This document shows, one piece after another, positions 61,278 to 64,000 of a stretch of 64,000 nt of DNA; positions within the stretch are counted from its first letter, which is position 1; each line of letters starts with the position of its first letter. The DNA is taken from positions 3,286,001 through 3,350,000 of the forward strand of contig OY720103.1 in assembly GCA_963082875.1 (NCBI GenBank). The letters are read 5' to 3'. The stretch comes from Corella eumyota. Its lineage: Eukaryota; Chordata; Ascidiacea; Phlebobranchia; Corellidae. The notes under the pieces are model-generated. The model saw only the letters and a program-made list of their open reading frames with translations, searched no databases and was not told the origin of the DNA. Position numbers and translations under genes: made by a program.

Positions 61278-61712
61278 AGTGAAACTACACGAGTTATTGC
61301 AAGTCAGTTTTAAATTTCATTTTAAATTTTTTTATTAGTTTGGAATCAACAAGTAGTGCAATATTAAAAAATCAATTTCTGGAATTGGTCAAAGTGCTTA
61401 AAATACGAAAAAACAAGTAAACGCGCTTTAAAAACATGCAAAATAAAATGGGCATGTTATAGAAAATAAGAGTTAAGATAATAAGGTTTTTACTTATACT
61501 TTAGTATGCAATAATAACAGTCTAAAAATGTATTTTGTCTTGTAAAAATGTAACATACATTAAATAATTATTACAAAAGCATGGCATAATAAAAAAAAAA
61601 TAATTGTAACAATTTGCAGAGGAATAATACTAATATTAACCAAAATGAATTTTTAGAAACTAAAATTTGCATATTAACAGATTTAGAAATAAATAAAAAA
61701 AAAGCTTAAAAT
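61278..61712. other. Convergent intergenic region, no gene seen
   Basis: AT-rich 3' sequence between AARSD1 (plus) and the coiled-coil gene (minus). It probably holds both poly(A) sites. Nothing else is supported. Confidence 0.5.
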
Positions 61713-62402
61713 TTAATTTGACAAATTGGGCGCAGAAGCTGCAGGCACATTGCCAAGCTTTTTAATTTCTTTTCGCATTAGTTCAGGGTTTTTCTGCCAT
61801 TCGGTTAACCTTTTAAGTTTGTCGTGTTCTTTTTTCAGAGAGTCTTTGACAAACGAATACTCCATTTTAAATTTAGGTGCAGTAACGATACCATCCGTTT
61901 CAGTTGCTGGTTCTTGTTTTTTTTGTTTTCCAAATTGTTGAATAGCTTCTAATGCAGCAAACACCTTTTCTCTGCAATATACAATATCAAATAAGTCCGC
62001 AGCTTTGTCGTCTCTTTTCATTCTAGCCGCTTCTAGATGGGAGGGAGACAATTGCTCTTCTTCCATTGCAGTTTTAAACATCTCTACAACCTCCTGCTCA
62101 CCAAGGACTGCATTCCGGAATTTTTTCTCGTCTGCAATTATCGTTTGAAGAAGCTCGTTTAGGAAATCTTCCTTATATGACATACATTCTATTATCTTGT
62201 TATCGTCTAATAATTTTTCGATTTCTTTGGCAATTTTCCGTTGAACTTTAAATAAAGAAACTTCCAGGTCCTTAACAACAGTGACTTGTTCTTTTAATGC
62301 TGTATCGGCATCGAATTCCTGTGCTCTTATATGACGAGTTATTTTAGACGGCAGAACATCTTTCGTGTATCGAGTTTTATGTCGTTGGACCTTATTTTCC
62401 AT
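61713..62402 (-). CDS. Unrecognised 229-residue coiled-coil protein
   Basis: An intronless frame of 229 residues. It is highly charged, with long helical, heptad-like stretches (for example KDLEVSLFKVQRKIAKEIEK and the C-terminal DSLKKEHDKLKRLTEWQKNP), no signal peptide and no membrane segment. The start MENKVQRHKTRYTKDVLPSK is basic. I cannot place it in a named family; a ciliary or cytoskeletal coiled-coil protein would fit its appearance but is not shown. It lies 213 bp downstream of EMC3 on the same strand and both are intronless. Confidence 0.8.
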   Translation of the reverse strand: MENKVQRHKTRYTKDVLPSKITRHIRAQEFDADTALKEQVTVVKDLEVSLFKVQRKIAKEIEKLLDDNKIIECMSYKEDFLNELLQTIIADEKKFRNAVLGEQEVVEMFKTAMEEEQLSPSHLEAARMKRDDKAADLFDIVYCREKVFAALEAIQQFGKQKKQEPATETDGIVTAPKFKMEYSFVKDSLKKEHDKLKRLTEWQKNPELMRKEIKKLGNVPAASAPNLSN

Positions 62403-62615
62403 GTTTATTTTATTACAAATTTTTCTCCTACATTTCAGTTTATTTTAAATATCTATGTCAAAAGAAAACATTTAAATTGTCTAAATGAAAATAAATAGCG
62501 GTGAACAAAAAGTGTTATTTTATTATTTTAAATCCATTGTCGTTGTTTTATATATGTTTTAGAATCAAACTATTTCAATAAAATTGCACAAAAACATTTG
62601 GTTTTTTATAAAAAG

Positions 62616-63368
62616 TTATTCTTCTGGCAGCAAGTGTTTAAGAAATATTCCTTTGTGGATGTTCTTGATTGCGTTTGTGTGTTCGGTCATCATTAAACTT
62701 TCCCAGGTTTCCTTAAATGCCTTCTGAGGGTCTTGCTGCATCGCCATTGCCGGAGCTGCCATCTGATCTTGCATTATCCTCGTTTGATCCGCTGCGTTGT
62801 TTTCTCCAAGGATCAGAGAGTACATACTTCGAAGGCCGAATACATTAAGAAAGTACCATGATGCAGATGAAACCCATGAAGCATCCAGGGATTCTAATTC
62901 AACTCCTCTTTGCAACATTGGTTTAAATCGAATGGTTAATGGAAAAGGAACTTTTGTTGTTACGAATCCTGAAAAAGTCCACTGAATCCAACCTCCAATG
63001 ACAATCATTGAAAGAACATTAAGGACATTTCCCTTTAGCATATCAGTCATCATCGATGGATCTGTCATCGGGTTTTTGGCTTGCGACGGTTTTTCTTTAC
63101 CTTTCGTGATAATTCCTTCTTTATCCAAAAAATATGACTTTCTCATTTCAAATCCTTGTTGGGGAATGTATTGGCCGTTGTCACGAAGACGCTGACATCT
63201 TATTAAAGCCTGACTGTCCCGCACTTGTTCTTTGGAAACATGTTTTTCTGAGGTCATTAACAACGACAAATAATGACGAATTATTCCAAATACGAACGTT
63301 ATGAAAACTATAGGCAGTACCACCCATATACGTATACTAGAGTCTAGTAAAAGCTCGGGCTCCGCCAT
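62616..63368 (-). CDS. EMC3: EMC3, ER membrane complex subunit 3
   Basis: A 250-residue single-exon protein, the insertase subunit of the ER membrane protein complex (Oxa1/YidC superfamily), which inserts tail-anchored and multipass proteins. It matches the human protein closely: [20 protein letters not shown] at the start, first membrane segment about residues 15-33, [20 protein letters not shown] leading to the second (about 115-135), [20 protein letters not shown], and [20 protein letters not shown] leading to the third (about 168-187). The C-terminus ([14 protein letters not shown] onward) is slightly shorter than the human 261 residues. The frame is intact. Confidence 0.97.
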   Translation of the reverse strand: MAEPELLLDSSIRIWVVLPIVFITFVFGIIRHYLSLLMTSEKHVSKEQVRDSQALIRCQRLRDNGQYIPQQGFEMRKSYFLDKEGIITKGKEKPSQAKNPMTDPSMMTDMLKGNVLNVLSMIVIGGWIQWTFSGFVTTKVPFPLTIRFKPMLQRGVELESLDASWVSSASWYFLNVFGLRSMYSLILGENNAADQTRIMQDQMAAPAMAMQQDPQKAFKETWESLMMTEHTNAIKNIHKGIFLKHLLPEE

Positions 63369-64000
63369 TTTTATTAGTATAGGTTTAAAATAAGATTAAT
63401 TACAGCTTGTTTTGTTAAAAACAGTTGACCGTAAACTCAAACTACAAAATCAATAACTGATTATAATCGAAAAGTTATGCGCCATCAGTTACATAAGGTG
63501 TGGCACATGTGGCAAAATTCAGGCACAAAGCGCGTATCGGGCATATTGCACATACACATTTTTAGACACAAGTTTATTCGTCCGATGCTCCGAAAAATAG
63601 CTAAGGGTAGTGTTGAGGTTTTAAAAGCCCTTTGGTATAAATTTAGAAGATGAAAAAAAAATTGGAGCCGGGAAACCTGGAAACCCGAAATTTTTTTTTT
63701 AAATTATTTTTGGAAATAGTGTCTATTATTATTTTTTCACCAAAAAGTGTCTACTATTTTAAAAACTTTTTTCAAACACATTTTTTTGTCTATATCTTTA
63801 TCCTCGATGTGGGAAAGTCGATGCGCGACAACCTTTTAGGCAATGGCTTACAACCTAGAATACAGCATAGCTGTATTTCATATATAAGCCCCTGCGAAGT
63901 ATTACTAACATAAATACTATAAACTTTTCGAAATTTTTTTTACGCGTTTTCTTATTTAATTGCATTGAAATTTTCAACTTTAGTTTTATAATTAATAGGA
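63369..64000. other. Upstream of EMC3, with a SINE tail remnant
   Basis: Likely EMC3 promoter, with AT-rich sequence beyond. A reversed SINE tail fragment (tatcctcgatgtgggaaagt, then cgatgcgcgac) lies at about 63798-63842. No gene is supported. Confidence 0.45.

Overview
The window looks like nuclear DNA of an invertebrate chordate, most likely an ascidian tunicate of Ciona type. This is inferred from animal-only gene content (ERN1/IRE1, PKMYT1, WDR59, SCLT1, EMC3), small AT-rich introns, many copies of one tRNA-derived SINE, and several genes with a splice acceptor just before the ATG and no clear upstream exon, as expected where mRNAs receive a trans-spliced leader. No species call is possible from the sequence alone.

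Layout. 0.1-8.1 kb (-): ERN1, the ER stress sensor kinase/RNase, with an unusual C-terminal tail. 9.1-16.7 kb: no gene; inverted terminal repeats enclose a 3.7 kb satellite built on a 159 bp unit, followed by a small MITE. 17.3-19.0 kb (+): PKMYT1 in one exon. 19.4-20.3 kb (+): FDX2. 20.9-28.8 kb (+): WDR59. 29.4-30.9 kb (+): an unrecognised single-exon basic protein. 31.8-36.7 kb (+): KARS1, with an in-phase alternative exon that can encode a mitochondrial leader. 37.1-40.0 kb (-): an NRPS-type adenylation enzyme. 40-44 kb: repeat-rich and probably non-coding. 44.2-47.4 kb: a partial segmental duplicate carrying a broken copy of the adenylation gene and an orphan SCLT1 first exon. 48.6-51.4 kb (-): a second full adenylation gene, divergent from SCLT1 (52.5-58.1 kb, +), a distal-appendage coiled-coil protein. 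58.5-61.3 kb (+): AARSD1, a trans-editing factor for mischarged tRNA. 61.7-62.4 kb (-): an unrecognised coiled-coil protein. 62.6-63.4 kb (-): EMC3.

The genes are mostly unrelated housekeeping genes: ER proteostasis (ERN1, EMC3), translation (KARS1, AARSD1), Fe-S and cell-cycle functions (FDX2, PKMYT1), TORC1 control (WDR59) and ciliogenesis (SCLT1). I saw no operon-like pathway. The most unusual points are the satellite inside a terminal-inverted-repeat element, the duplicated splice donor in ERN1 that decides whether the tail is made, the dual-targeting exon of KARS1, and the tandem duplication that left an SCLT1 first exon able to act as an alternative promoter and exon.
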